A stretch of DNA of 27,543 nucleotides from an uncultured Dialister sp. (GTDB lineage Bacteria > Bacillota > Negativicutes > Veillonellales > Dialisteraceae), in contig NZ_UQKJ01000016.1 of assembly GCF_900541605.1 (NCBI RefSeq), positions 1 through 27,543 of the forward strand. Direction: 5' to 3'. The notes under the pieces are model-generated. The model was given only the letters and a program-made list of their open reading frames with translations, did not search any database and had not been told where the DNA came from. Shown piece by piece: positions 14,837 to 22,630 of this stretch (the first letter of the stretch is position 1; each line of letters begins with the position of its first letter). The position numbers and the translations under genes were made by a program.

Positions 14837-16282
14837 TCACTCCACCTTTCTAAAATCGATGGAGCCTGCCTTTGGTTCCATGGGAAGGTGGAAACCGGCG
14901 ATGCGGCCCCGATCATCGGCGTAGAAGGTGAGGGGAATGGTGTAGAGGTCCGTATCCTCCTTCACCCCATCCACCCGGAAGGTGTCATAGTAAAGATGGG
15001 TCATGGAAAGGCCCTTCACCGCCCGTTCATCCAGAAAGAAACGGCCCTCCTTTACGGTGACATGGAACCGGCCATAGCCAGGATTTTCATAGTCCCCCTC
15101 ATAGGCTGCCATTTCATGGGACAGGGGTCCCTGGGCACTGCTTTCGGGAAGGCAGTGAAATTCCAGGTGGTGGTACATATCCTCCGGCGCATGGGTCTTC
15201 CCGGATTCTGTATACAGGCGGTACCAGTCTTCCTCTTTCCTTCCCAGAAAGGCGTCCAGGAGAAATCCCTGCACCCCAAAAATCATAGGATTATCGGGGG
15301 CATGGAGATTCTGGAGATAAACGGCGCCAGCGGAAAGGGAGGGAATATAGAACTGGAATGCACTGTACCCTTCGATTTTTCCCGTATGCTGCTGGACGAT
15401 GGCTCCATGGTATTCCATGATCCGCCACCCGAAGCCGTAGCCCAGGCTCCTTCCCCCTTTCACATGGGGATAGTCCATGAGTATCTGGGGTGTATGCATT
15501 TCCAGGAAATCCGCCGGATAGAGGAGGTACTCATCGCCCACCTTTCCCCCATGGATGTGGAAACTGAGCCATTTCACCATGTCTTCGGCGGTGCTCATGA
15601 CAGAGCCGCAGGGGCCGGCCTGGTCGATATTCCATCGGGGAATTTCACGGAGTCCCCGGTCCCAGCGGAAGGGCATGGCACAGTTATCCTGTCTTGCGGC
15701 ATCATCCATAAGGCAGAAACTGCGGTCCATGTGAAGGGGCCGGAAGATTTCTTCTTCCACCAGGGTTTCCCACTTCTTTCCTGTCACCGCTTCCAGAATG
15801 CCGCCGATGGCGGCGTACATGACATTGCTGTACTGGGCCTCCGTACGGAAGGGACGGTTCGGTTCCAGGTATTTCAGCCGGGAAAGATACTCCGCCCGGG
15901 ATATGGAATTGTCCGGCCATGCCCCATCGTGGCCGCCGACTCCGGTACGGTGGCACATCATGTCCCGGAGCGTCACCTGGGAAGAGGCCTTCTCATCCCA
16001 CAGGGCAAAGCCGGGGATATACTCCGCCACCGGCTGGTCTATATCCAGGACTCCCTTTTCTGCCATTTTCATGACCACGAAGGAGGTCATGGATTTCGAG
16101 CAGGAACCGATGCCGCTGATGGTATCTGCCGTAAAGGGGTCTCCCTTTCTATTCCGCCATCCGAAGCTCATGGTTTCCCCGTGGTCCCCGTCGACGATGC
16201 CTATGGCCATGCCGGGAATGGAATAGTAAGCCATCATCTTCTCGATGAGATGGCGAAGATGTTCGTATTGGATAGATGTCAT
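14837..16282 (-). CDS. Serine hydrolase, class C beta-lactamase / D-alanyl peptidase-like
   Basis: The 481-residue protein is of the beta-lactamase (Pfam Beta-lactamase, S12) fold. The nucleophile motif SxxK appears as SCSKS near residue 60, the second motif as YSN (QYSNVMYAAIGGI), and the third as HTG (VQQHTGKIEGYS), as in esterases, D-amino-acid peptidases and class C enzymes. A C-terminal extension of about 120 residues (from about 360) resembles the DUF3471-type beta domain. No signal peptide is present, so it is probably cytoplasmic and unlikely to be a true beta-lactamase. I start at ATG 16282, which has GGGAGG upstream; the longer frame to 16354 enters repeat DNA. It precedes no operon partner. 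Confidence 0.9.
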   Translation of the reverse strand: MTSIQYEHLRHLIEKMMAYYSIPGMAIGIVDGDHGETMSFGWRNRKGDPFTADTISGIGSCSKSMTSFVVMKMAEKGVLDIDQPVAEYIPGFALWDEKASSQVTLRDMMCHRTGVGGHDGAWPDNSISRAEYLSRLKYLEPNRPFRTEAQYSNVMYAAIGGILEAVTGKKWETLVEEEIFRPLHMDRSFCLMDDAARQDNCAMPFRWDRGLREIPRWNIDQAGPCGSVMSTAEDMVKWLSFHIHGGKVGDEYLLYPADFLEMHTPQILMDYPHVKGGRSLGYGFGWRIMEYHGAIVQQHTGKIEGYSAFQFYIPSLSAGAVYLQNLHAPDNPMIFGVQGFLLDAFLGRKEEDWYRLYTESGKTHAPEDMYHHLEFHCLPESSAQGPLSHEMAAYEGDYENPGYGRFHVTVKEGRFFLDERAVKGLSMTHLYYDTFRVDGVKEDTDLYTIPLTFYADDRGRIAGFHLPMEPKAGSIDFRKVE

Positions 16283-16300
16283 GGATGCCTCCCGGATTAG

Positions 16301-16350
16301 ATTTGAGAGTTGAGGAAAGAGAGTTGAAGTCCAGCGGCTTCGCCGCCAAA
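16301..16350. repeat. GAGTTGA-type repeat unit
   Basis: ATTTGAGAGTTGAGG...GAGTTGAAGTCCAGCGGCTTCGCCGC is the unit also found at about 20554, 22485 and 23719. It lies directly upstream of the serine hydrolase ribosome binding site. Confidence 0.6.
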
Positions 16351-16767
16351 GCACCCCAATCCTCCCTCTTTAGAGGGAAAAGTAAGCGAACTGCATTCGT
16401 AGGGAGCCGCAGGCGACTGAGAATGCAGTGAGACACTTTCATCGCTAAGGCGATCGGGGGGACCGCTTGCGGTGGGTGGGTGCCGATGGTATGGAGAGGA
16501 TCCGGTTAGACCGACATCAGGGAACCCCCCTCCGTCGCCTTCGGCGCCACCCCCCCATAGATAGGGGAGGTCATCGAAAATAGCGGCTGCGCCGCAGGCT
16601 GGACATCTTTCCTGGTGGCCAGCGGCCAGCAAATAAAAGCCTCCGCTTGTTCGCATTCTGCTTAACCACACGTTACCCGGCCCACAGGGCCTATAGAGCT
16701 CAAGGCTAAAGGCTAAAAGCTCACAGCCCTCCCCCATTTGCACGCCACTTTGCCACACACGACTTCC
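16351..16767. repeat. Non-coding mosaic of palindromic intergenic repeats
   Basis: This gap has no supportable gene. It contains CCCTC/GAGGG palindromes (about 16368-16378), GCATTC...GAATGC around GTCGCCTGCGGC (complement, about 16392-16425), a block with CGTCGCCTTCGGCGCCA flanked by runs of C (about 16530-16560), and an AAGGCTA heptamer tract (16699-16722). The pattern resembles the CCCTCC...GACGGAGGG intergenic repeats seen in many gut Firmicutes (from memory). No clear terminator for the transporter operon is visible here. Confidence 0.5.
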
Positions 16768-17586
16768 CTATCCCAGGTCTGCAATTCGATGCGGTGGGAT
16801 GAAGGTTTTCCCTATCATGGGGACTGCGGCGATGAGCTCCTTTGTATAGGGGTCCGCCGGATGGGTGAGGATGTGGTCAGAGGTGCCGATTTCCACAATC
16901 TTTCCCTTTTCCATCACCGCCGTGCGGTCGGAAATATACCGCACCACCACCAGGTTATGGGAAATGAAGAGGTACGTCAAGTGCAGCTGTTCCCGAAGGT
17001 CCATGAGAAGATTCAATACCTGGGCCTGTACGGATACGTCCAGGGCAGAGGTAGGTTCATCGAGGATGAGGATTTCCGGCCTCGTCATGAGGGCCCGGGC
17101 GATGGAGATGCGCTGCCGCTGGCCGCCGGAAAATTCATGGGGATACCGGTCCATGGCGCTCTTTCTGAGGCCCACCATTTCCAGCAGTTCTTCCGCCCGC
17201 TGCCGGCGATGGATTTCAGAAAACTCCCCCATCACCCGGGCCGGTTCCATGAGGATGTCCCCGATTTTCATGCGGGGCGACAGGGAAGAATAGGGGTCCT
17301 GGAAGACAATCTGTATTTTCTTTCGGATTTCCCGGACCTCCTTTTCTTTTGCATGGGAAATATCCCGGCCGTAGAGAAGGATTTCCCCGCTCGTGGGCTC
17401 TGCCAGGTGGATGATGAGGCTGGCCAGGGTAGATTTCCCGCAGCCCGACTCTCCCACGATGCCCAGGGACTCTCCCTTGGACAGGGTAAGGCTCACGCCG
17501 TCCAAGGCACGGATTTCTTTCGCCTTTCCCCAGAAGCTCCGGGTATGGAAGACCTTCGTCACATTTCGGATTTCCAAGAGTTCCAT
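16768..17586 (-). CDS. Peptide-type ABC transporter, second ATPase (DppF/OppF/NikE-like)
   Basis: This 272-residue cytoplasmic ATPase energises the importer. Walker A is GESGCGKST (near residue 48), the signature is EFSGGQRQRISIARAL, and Walker B is ILILDEPTSALD. The H-loop is FISHN. The start is ATG 17586 (MELLEIRNV), with GGAGGAGGG upstream, 1 base after the preceding gene stops. The longer frame into that gene is spurious. It ends soon after HPADPYTKELIAAVP, without the Cys-rich oligopeptide C-terminal domain found in its partner. It is therefore shorter than typical DppF/OppF and closer to NikE size. It is the last gene of the operon. Confidence 0.93.
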   Translation of the reverse strand: MELLEIRNVTKVFHTRSFWGKAKEIRALDGVSLTLSKGESLGIVGESGCGKSTLASLIIHLAEPTSGEILLYGRDISHAKEKEVREIRKKIQIVFQDPYSSLSPRMKIGDILMEPARVMGEFSEIHRRQRAEELLEMVGLRKSAMDRYPHEFSGGQRQRISIARALMTRPEILILDEPTSALDVSVQAQVLNLLMDLREQLHLTYLFISHNLVVVRYISDRTAVMEKGKIVEIGTSDHILTHPADPYTKELIAAVPMIGKTFIPPHRIADLG

Positions 17587-17587
17587 G

Positions 17588-18565
17588 TTATCCCTCCTCC
17601 GGATGGCAGCAATACACACAGTGATGGTTCCCCTTCTCCAGACAGGGGGGCAGCCCCTCCCGGCAGTCTGCCGCCGCCCGGCTGCAGCGGGGTGCAAAGC
17701 GGCATCCTCCCATCTTTTCCGACGGGTCCGGCACCATGCCGGGAATGGCAGCGAGCCGCTCATGGACTCCCTCTCCCGTGAATTTCGGCAGGGCTCCGAT
17801 GAGGGCCTTCGTATAGGGATGGAGGGGACGGGACAGCACATCCTTCGCTTCGCCGGACTCCACGATATGGCCGGAATACATGACGGCGATGTGGTCGCAG
17901 AGTTCTGAAATCACGCCGAGGTCGTGGGAAATAAAGAGCACCGCCGTTCCCAGGTCCCGGCAGGCCTCTTTGATAAGGTACAGAATCTGGGCCTGCACCG
18001 TCACATCCAGGGCCGTGGTCGGTTCATCGGCGATGAGGAGCTTCGGCTTGCAGGACAGGGCGATGGCAATCATCACCCGCTGCCGCATGCCGCCGGACAG
18101 TTCATAGGGATAGGAATGGAGTACATCCTCCGCATTGCGGATATGGACCTCCTCCAGAAGGACCAGCGCCTTTTTCTCGGCCTCCTCCTTCCCCATCTTT
18201 TCATGGGTCCTAATGACGTCGGTCATCTGGGTGCCGATGGTGAAGACCGGGTTCAGGCAGGTCATGGGTTCCTGGAAGATCATGGACACATCCCGTCCCC
18301 GCACTTCTTCCATACTCTTTTCGCTGATGCCCAGGAGCTGGCGCCCCATGAGGCGGATGGAACCGCCCAGTTCCGCCTTGCCCCCACCGGGAAGGAGCCG
18401 GGTCACCGCAAAGGCGGTCATGGATTTCCCGCTGCCCGATTCTCCCACAAGGCCCAGGATTTTCCCTGCTCCCACCGTGAGATTCACATCGTGGAGGATG
18501 GGGACCTTTCCCTTCTTCGACGGCAGGGACAGGGAAAGATGTTCAATTTCCAATACATTTTCCAT
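17588..18565 (-). CDS. Peptide-type ABC transporter, first ATPase (DppD/OppD-like)
   Basis: The 325-residue ATPase has Walker A GESGSGKSM, the signature YELSGGMRQRVMIAIAL, Walker B LLIADEPTTALD and the H-loop FISHDLGV. The C-terminal oligopeptide-transporter domain carries the cysteine motif CRFAPRCSRAAADC followed by further cysteines (PPCLEKGNHHC, VYCC). In some DppD/OppD homologues such a cluster binds an Fe-S cluster. The start is ATG 18565 (MENVLEIEHL), which overlaps nothing and sits 4 bases after the permease stop. The longer frame is an artefact. Confidence 0.94.
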   Translation of the reverse strand: MENVLEIEHLSLSLPSKKGKVPILHDVNLTVGAGKILGLVGESGSGKSMTAFAVTRLLPGGGKAELGGSIRLMGRQLLGISEKSMEEVRGRDVSMIFQEPMTCLNPVFTIGTQMTDVIRTHEKMGKEEAEKKALVLLEEVHIRNAEDVLHSYPYELSGGMRQRVMIAIALSCKPKLLIADEPTTALDVTVQAQILYLIKEACRDLGTAVLFISHDLGVISELCDHIAVMYSGHIVESGEAKDVLSRPLHPYTKALIGALPKFTGEGVHERLAAIPGMVPDPSEKMGGCRFAPRCSRAAADCREGLPPCLEKGNHHCVYCCHPEEG

Positions 18566-18569
18566 GGTC

Positions 18570-19448
18570 TCACTCTCCACTTCTGGGGTCCAGAATATCC
18601 CGGAGGCCATCGCCCAAAAGGTTGAACCCCATGACGGTGACCAGGATAAAGATGCCCGGGAACGCTGCATACCACCACTGGTCAATGGCATAGACCCGGG
18701 CTGTAGAAATCATGGCGCCCCACTCCGGCATAGGCGGCTGGGCACCGAGGCCGATGAAGCTCATGGAAGAAGCGATGAGGATGGCATCGCCGATGCCCAG
18801 GGTCATCTGCACCATAAGGGGCGACAGGCAGTTCGGCAGGATGTGGTGTACCACGATCCAGACAGGAGAGGCGCCGAAGGTTTTCGCCGCCTTCACATAG
18901 GGCTCCTCCTTCAGGGACAGCACCTGCCCCCGCATGAGCCGCACGTAGAGAGGAATCCGGACAATACACACCGCCAGCATGGTATTGAAGAGCCCCACTC
19001 CCAGGGCCGCCGTAAGGGCCAGAGCCAGCACCATGGAGGGGAAAGAAAGAACCATGTCCGTCACTGCCATGATGGCCCGGTCCACCCGGCCGCCGCAATA
19101 GCCGGAGACACTGCCGATGGCCACGCCGATAACCGCCGCAATGATGACGATGGAAAGGCCTACGGCGATGGAAATCCGGGCACCGTAGAGAATGCGGCTG
19201 AATATATCCCGCCCCATTTCATCGGTACCGAAGAGGTGGTGCACCGAAGGCGCCGCCAGACGGCCGGAAACGTTCATGAGATTCGGGTCCCAGGGGCTGA
19301 TGAGGGGTGCCAGAAGACCCAGGAGAATGATGACAGCCACAATGACCATGCCCGCCAGGGTCAGCTTATTTTTCAGGAGAATATCCAGGGATTTCTTCAG
19401 GAACCCTTCCCGTTCCTCCCGGAGTTCTCCTTCCTTGGCTTCCGTCAT
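18570..19448 (-). CDS. Peptide-type ABC transporter permease (DppC-like)
   Basis: The 292-residue inner-membrane permease has a hydrophilic N-terminus with the OppC/DppC-type NKLTLAGMVIV first helix. Several further helices follow, and the EAA loop is EEPYVKAAKTFGASPVWIVVHHILPNCLSPL. It starts within the end of the preceding permease gene (ATGA, 4-base overlap) behind a perfect GGAGGTGAT ribosome binding site, so the two permeases are made in balance. It pairs with the DppB-like permease to form the channel. Confidence 0.95.
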   Translation of the reverse strand: MTEAKEGELREEREGFLKKSLDILLKNKLTLAGMVIVAVIILLGLLAPLISPWDPNLMNVSGRLAAPSVHHLFGTDEMGRDIFSRILYGARISIAVGLSIVIIAAVIGVAIGSVSGYCGGRVDRAIMAVTDMVLSFPSMVLALALTAALGVGLFNTMLAVCIVRIPLYVRLMRGQVLSLKEEPYVKAAKTFGASPVWIVVHHILPNCLSPLMVQMTLGIGDAILIASSMSFIGLGAQPPMPEWGAMISTARVYAIDQWWYAAFPGIFILVTVMGFNLLGDGLRDILDPRSGE

Positions 19449-20467
19449 TTGCCATCACCTCCGCTGATCTGGGGATTCAGGATGTTGTAAATCACATCCA
19501 CCACCATATTGATCACCACATACCCCACGGACACCACCAGGGTAAATCCCATGATAGCCGGGAAATCGAGGTAGGCAATGGAGTCCATCACGTACTTTCC
19601 CATGCCCGGCCAGCCGAATATGGTTTCCGTAATCACCGCGCCCCCCAGGAGTTCACCGATGGTGAGGCCCGTAATGGTGACCGTGGGAATCAGGGCATTT
19701 TTCAGGGCGTAATGGTAAATGATGCGATGCTTCGGGATGCCGCAGGCCCGGGCCGTACGGATATAGTCCTGCTCCAGCACATCTACCATACCGCTCCGCA
19801 CCTGCCGGGCAATGATGGCCAGCTGGGCGTAAGCCAGACACAGGGCCGGCAGCAGGAGATGGTGGATAGCGGAAAGAACCACATCCATATTTCCTGCAAT
19901 GAGGCCATCAATCACGTAAAGTCCTGTCACCGGCGGCGGAGGCGTAATAAAGGGATCCAGCCTGCCGGAAGCCGGGAAGATGGGAATCACCTTGTAGAAC
20001 AGGATGAGGCACACCACGCCGGACCAGAAGAGAGGGATAGACACACCCACCATGGAAATAACCCGGCAGATATGGTCCACCCAGCTGTCCCGGTGGACAG
20101 CGGAAAGGACACCGAGGAATATGCCAAAGAGTACGGCAATCACCATGGCCGCCAGCGTCAGTTCCAGGGTGGCCGGAAAATACCGGGCCAGCTCTCCGGA
20201 CACCGGCATCTGGGTGCGGATGGAGACGCCCATGTTTCCACGGAAAAGGCCTTCCATATAAATGGCATACTGGGTAAGAATCGGCTTATCGAGGCCCAAA
20301 GACTGCCGGGCAGCCTCCAGGGTCTCCGGAGACGCATGGGGCCCCACCAGCATGCGGGCCGGGTCCCCGGGAATCACGTGGGAAATGCAGAAGGTGACAA
20401 TGGACACACCGATAAAGACAAGGATGAGATGAAGGATTCTTTGAAATACAAAACGCCAGGAAATCAT
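19445..20467 (-). CDS. Peptide-type ABC transporter permease (DppB-like)
   Basis: This 340-residue permease starts MISWRFVFQRILHLILVFIGVSIVTFCISHVIPGDPARMLVG, the diagnostic N-terminus of the DppB/OppB/NikB family (first helix plus PGDP). The EAA loop is EQDYIRTARACGIPKHRIIYHYALKNALIP. It has six hydrophobic segments. The start is ATG 20467 with AAGGAGGGCC upstream; the longer frame to 20623 runs through repeat DNA. The 187-base gap to the binding-protein gene is filled by a repeat, unlike the other tight junctions in this operon. Confidence 0.95.
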   Translation of the reverse strand: MISWRFVFQRILHLILVFIGVSIVTFCISHVIPGDPARMLVGPHASPETLEAARQSLGLDKPILTQYAIYMEGLFRGNMGVSIRTQMPVSGELARYFPATLELTLAAMVIAVLFGIFLGVLSAVHRDSWVDHICRVISMVGVSIPLFWSGVVCLILFYKVIPIFPASGRLDPFITPPPPVTGLYVIDGLIAGNMDVVLSAIHHLLLPALCLAYAQLAIIARQVRSGMVDVLEQDYIRTARACGIPKHRIIYHYALKNALIPTVTITGLTIGELLGGAVITETIFGWPGMGKYVMDSIAYLDFPAIMGFTLVVSVGYVVINMVVDVIYNILNPQISGGDGK

Positions 20468-20508
20468 AGGCCCTCCTTGAAAAACACACCCCTGAAGAGA
20501 TAGATGGA

Positions 20509-20633
20509 GACCGAGGTCGAGATCGAGGGTAACAGCGGCTGCGCCGGTAAAGCAGAGTTGAGAGTTGAGGTCCAGCGGCTGCGCCGTACAACCATTCCTC
20601 ATTTCTAAATCCCCATTCCTCATTCACACCGAA
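20509..20633. repeat. Mosaic repeat inside the transporter operon
   Basis: GAGATCGAGGGTAACAGCGG...GCGCCG, then GAGTTGAGAGTTGAGG, CAGCGGCTGCGCCG, and an ATTCCTCATT heptamer tract at the right end. The first part is a direct repeat of about 22452-22512 on the other side of the binding-protein gene. It lies between the genes for the binding protein and the first permease. Confidence 0.7.
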
Positions 20634-20654
20634 GCGATTTAGAACCAGCCGTTC

Positions 20655-22244
20655 TCACTCCTTCGTCAGATGCTCGAAGTCGTACATGCTGTCCAGCATG
20701 GGGTTGTAGGCGAAGCCTTTGATATTGGCCCGCATGGGGGTCAGCACCTTTGTTTGGAACAGGAAGAGATACGGCGCATCGTCGAAGGCGATCTTCTGGA
20801 CCTTCCTGTAGATTTCCGTACGGCCCTCTTTGTCGGTCATCACTTCCGCCTGACGGAGGAGGCTGTCCGCTTCATCATTCTTATAGAAGGACCGGTTCCC
20901 CGGGAGGCCCCAGTAGGAAGAATCCATCCAGTAGGACAGGAAGAACTGGGGATCACTGTAGTCCGGGCTCCAGGTGCCTAAGGCCATCTGGAAGTCTCCT
21001 TTGTCTGCCCGCTGACGGAACGTAGCCCAGGCTACCTTTTCCAGGTTTACTTTGATACCCAGCTGCTGCAGGTTATTCTGGATAATCAGGGCTTCCGCCT
21101 CGTCGAAAGCAGCGTGGCCGGAGTAGAGGAGATTGATTTCCGTCACATTTTCCCCGGAGGCCGCCAGCAGTTCCTTCGCCTTGTCCAGGTTATAGGTGTA
21201 TCCCGGCAGGGATTCATCCTTGCCCCACATGCCCTTCGGCAGGGCATTCGTGAGCTGTTCGCCCCGGCCTTTCACGGCACCGTCGATGATGGCATTGTAA
21301 TCGATGGCATAGGACAGGGCCTGCCGGAATTTCTTATTGCTGGTGGGAAGTTTCTGGTTATTCAGGTACACAATGGAGCAGAGAAGGGACGGATCTTCAT
21401 AGACATGGATGGCCTTATTGTCCTTCAGCTGGTCGATCTGGTCCATGGGAATGCCCTCAGCGATGTCGATATCCCCCTTCTCCAGCTGCAGCCGCTGGGC
21501 GGAGGGATCCTTGATGCTGTTGAAAATGACATGCTTAATGGAGGGCGCCTTGCCGGCATAATTTTTCTGTACGTCCAGTTTGATGGACTGGGACGGCGTG
21601 TAGGACGTGATCTCATAGGCACCGGAGCCCATGGTGTGGGTAGCCAGATAGGAGGATCCCATGTCGTTATCCCTGGCCTGGTCCATGACCTTCGGATTCA
21701 CGATGGAAGACCCGTTCACTGCCAGGGTATAGAGGAAAGGAGCAAAGGGCTTGGACAGCTTGAATACCACCGTCTTATCATCGGGAGTTTCGATGGCGTC
21801 CACCACCTTGAAATAGTCCGATGGTCCTTTCTTCATCTGTTTCACCCGGTCAATGGAGAACTTCACCGCCTTCGCATCCACCGGGGAGCCGTCAGCAAAC
21901 TTATGGCCCTCCTCCAGGGTAAAGGTCCAGGTGAGGCCATCGTCACTGACGGTCCAGGACTTGGCCAGGGACGGTTCCACGTCGGTGGAGGCCTTGCCGT
22001 TTTCCACCTTGTACTTCACCAGCCGTTCATAGGCAGGATAGGTGATCTGCCATCCCTTGTTATCCATGGTGACAGCGGGGTCCAGGGTTTCCGGATCCAC
22101 CGGCATCCCCACTACGATGGTATCCTTCGGCACAGAACCGCCGCCGGAAGAACTTCCGGATGAACTGCCGCCGCAGCCGGCGAAACCGATAGCAGCCAGT
22201 CCAACCATGGAACCGAGAATCATTGCTTTCAGAAGTTTTTTCAT
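20655..22244 (-). CDS. Peptide-type ABC transporter substrate-binding lipoprotein (family 5)
   Basis: The 529-residue solute-binding protein is anchored at the membrane. The lipobox is IGFAGC (Cys about residue 24), followed by a Gly/Ser-rich linker. The family-5 body is clear: VVGMPVDPETLDP, EPSLAKSWTVSDDGLTWTFTLEEGHKFADGSPVDAKAVKFS and, near the end, LGTWSPDYSDPQFF. It is the first gene of the five-gene importer. DppA, OppA, GsiB and NikA share this fold, so peptides are the likeliest cargo but nickel or other ligands are not excluded. The neighbouring dipeptidase favours peptides. A structured leader and promoter lie upstream. Confidence 0.95.
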   Translation of the reverse strand: MKKLLKAMILGSMVGLAAIGFAGCGGSSSGSSSGGGSVPKDTIVVGMPVDPETLDPAVTMDNKGWQITYPAYERLVKYKVENGKASTDVEPSLAKSWTVSDDGLTWTFTLEEGHKFADGSPVDAKAVKFSIDRVKQMKKGPSDYFKVVDAIETPDDKTVVFKLSKPFAPFLYTLAVNGSSIVNPKVMDQARDNDMGSSYLATHTMGSGAYEITSYTPSQSIKLDVQKNYAGKAPSIKHVIFNSIKDPSAQRLQLEKGDIDIAEGIPMDQIDQLKDNKAIHVYEDPSLLCSIVYLNNQKLPTSNKKFRQALSYAIDYNAIIDGAVKGRGEQLTNALPKGMWGKDESLPGYTYNLDKAKELLAASGENVTEINLLYSGHAAFDEAEALIIQNNLQQLGIKVNLEKVAWATFRQRADKGDFQMALGTWSPDYSDPQFFLSYWMDSSYWGLPGNRSFYKNDEADSLLRQAEVMTDKEGRTEIYRKVQKIAFDDAPYLFLFQTKVLTPMRANIKGFAYNPMLDSMYDFEHLTKE

Positions 22245-22373
22245 AGTCTCTCCCCCTTACCAAAAAGAGCCGCACCCGTTTCCGAATGCAGCTCCATTGC
22301 CTTTTGAGACCACAAAGCCCTTCTTACCGGCGCCGGCCGATAAAAAGGGCTTCCTTGTCTCTTTATGAAATAT
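22245..22373 (-). promoter_or_regulatory. Structured leader of the transporter operon (possible attenuator)
   Basis: On the minus strand the roughly 128-base leader folds into GAGAC/GTCTC (22361-22357 with 22310-22306), an AAGG/TGTG internal loop, then AAGCCCTT/AAGGGCTT (22352-22345 with 22322-22315), capped by a GC-rich loop. A terminator hairpin follows immediately before the ribosome binding site. A second GAGAC in the Shine-Dalgarno region (GGGGGAGAGACT) could compete for GTCTC. I cannot assign it to a known riboswitch class. Confidence 0.55.
22261..22294 (-). terminator. Leader terminator ahead of the binding-protein gene
   Basis: GAGCTGCATTC (22294-22284) pairs with GGGTGCGGCTC (22277-22267), 11 pairs with G-U wobbles only on the minus strand, then TTTTT. 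It lies only about 17 bases before the start codon, so it must be bypassed for expression. Confidence 0.7.
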
Positions 22374-22379
22374 ACATAC

Positions 22380-22408
22380 AGTATAAAGCAGTAAAGGGAA
22401 AAAGTAAA
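22380..22408 (-). promoter_or_regulatory. Promoter of the peptide transporter operon
   Basis: TTTACT (22408-22403), a 17-base spacer and TATACT (22385-22380). The expected start is near 22373, just before the structured leader. Confidence 0.6.
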
Positions 22409-22426
22409 TAGCCTGCGTACAGGGAT

Positions 22427-22625
22427 CCCGGATCGAAATCGAGGCTGAGATCGAGGATAACAGCAGCTGCGCCGCAAAGAATTCAGAGTTGAAGTTCAGC
22501 GGCTTCGCCGCACTTCCCATCAATCCGTCCAGCGGCGAAGCCACAGTTCAATTTTATAAGGCGGCGCTTCCTGATTTGTGCGCCGCCTTATCCATTCCTC
22601 ATTCCTCATTCCTCATTCCTAATTA
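22427..22625. repeat. Mosaic repeat between transporter operon and dipeptidase
   Basis: In order: a GATCGAGG...AACAGCAGCTGCGCCG segment, an AGAGTTGAAG unit, a CAGCGGCTTCGCCGC palindrome, GGCGGCGC/GCGCCGCC (about 22561-22588), and three ATTCCTC heptamers. The right half matches those at 12337-12425 and 24001-24097. Its hairpin, read on the minus strand just after the dipeptidase stop, may end that transcript. Confidence 0.75.
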
Positions 22626-22630
22626 TTTTT

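Noticed and set aside
14837..16282. True class C beta-lactamase
   Set aside because: It has SxxK, YxN and HTG but no signal peptide and carries a long C-terminal domain, which fits the broad serine hydrolase/peptidase group better than a resistance enzyme.
16297..16758. Minus-strand open frame in the gap after the transporter operon
   Set aside because: The frame consists of repeat and palindrome sequence, and no ribosome site or conserved motif is seen.
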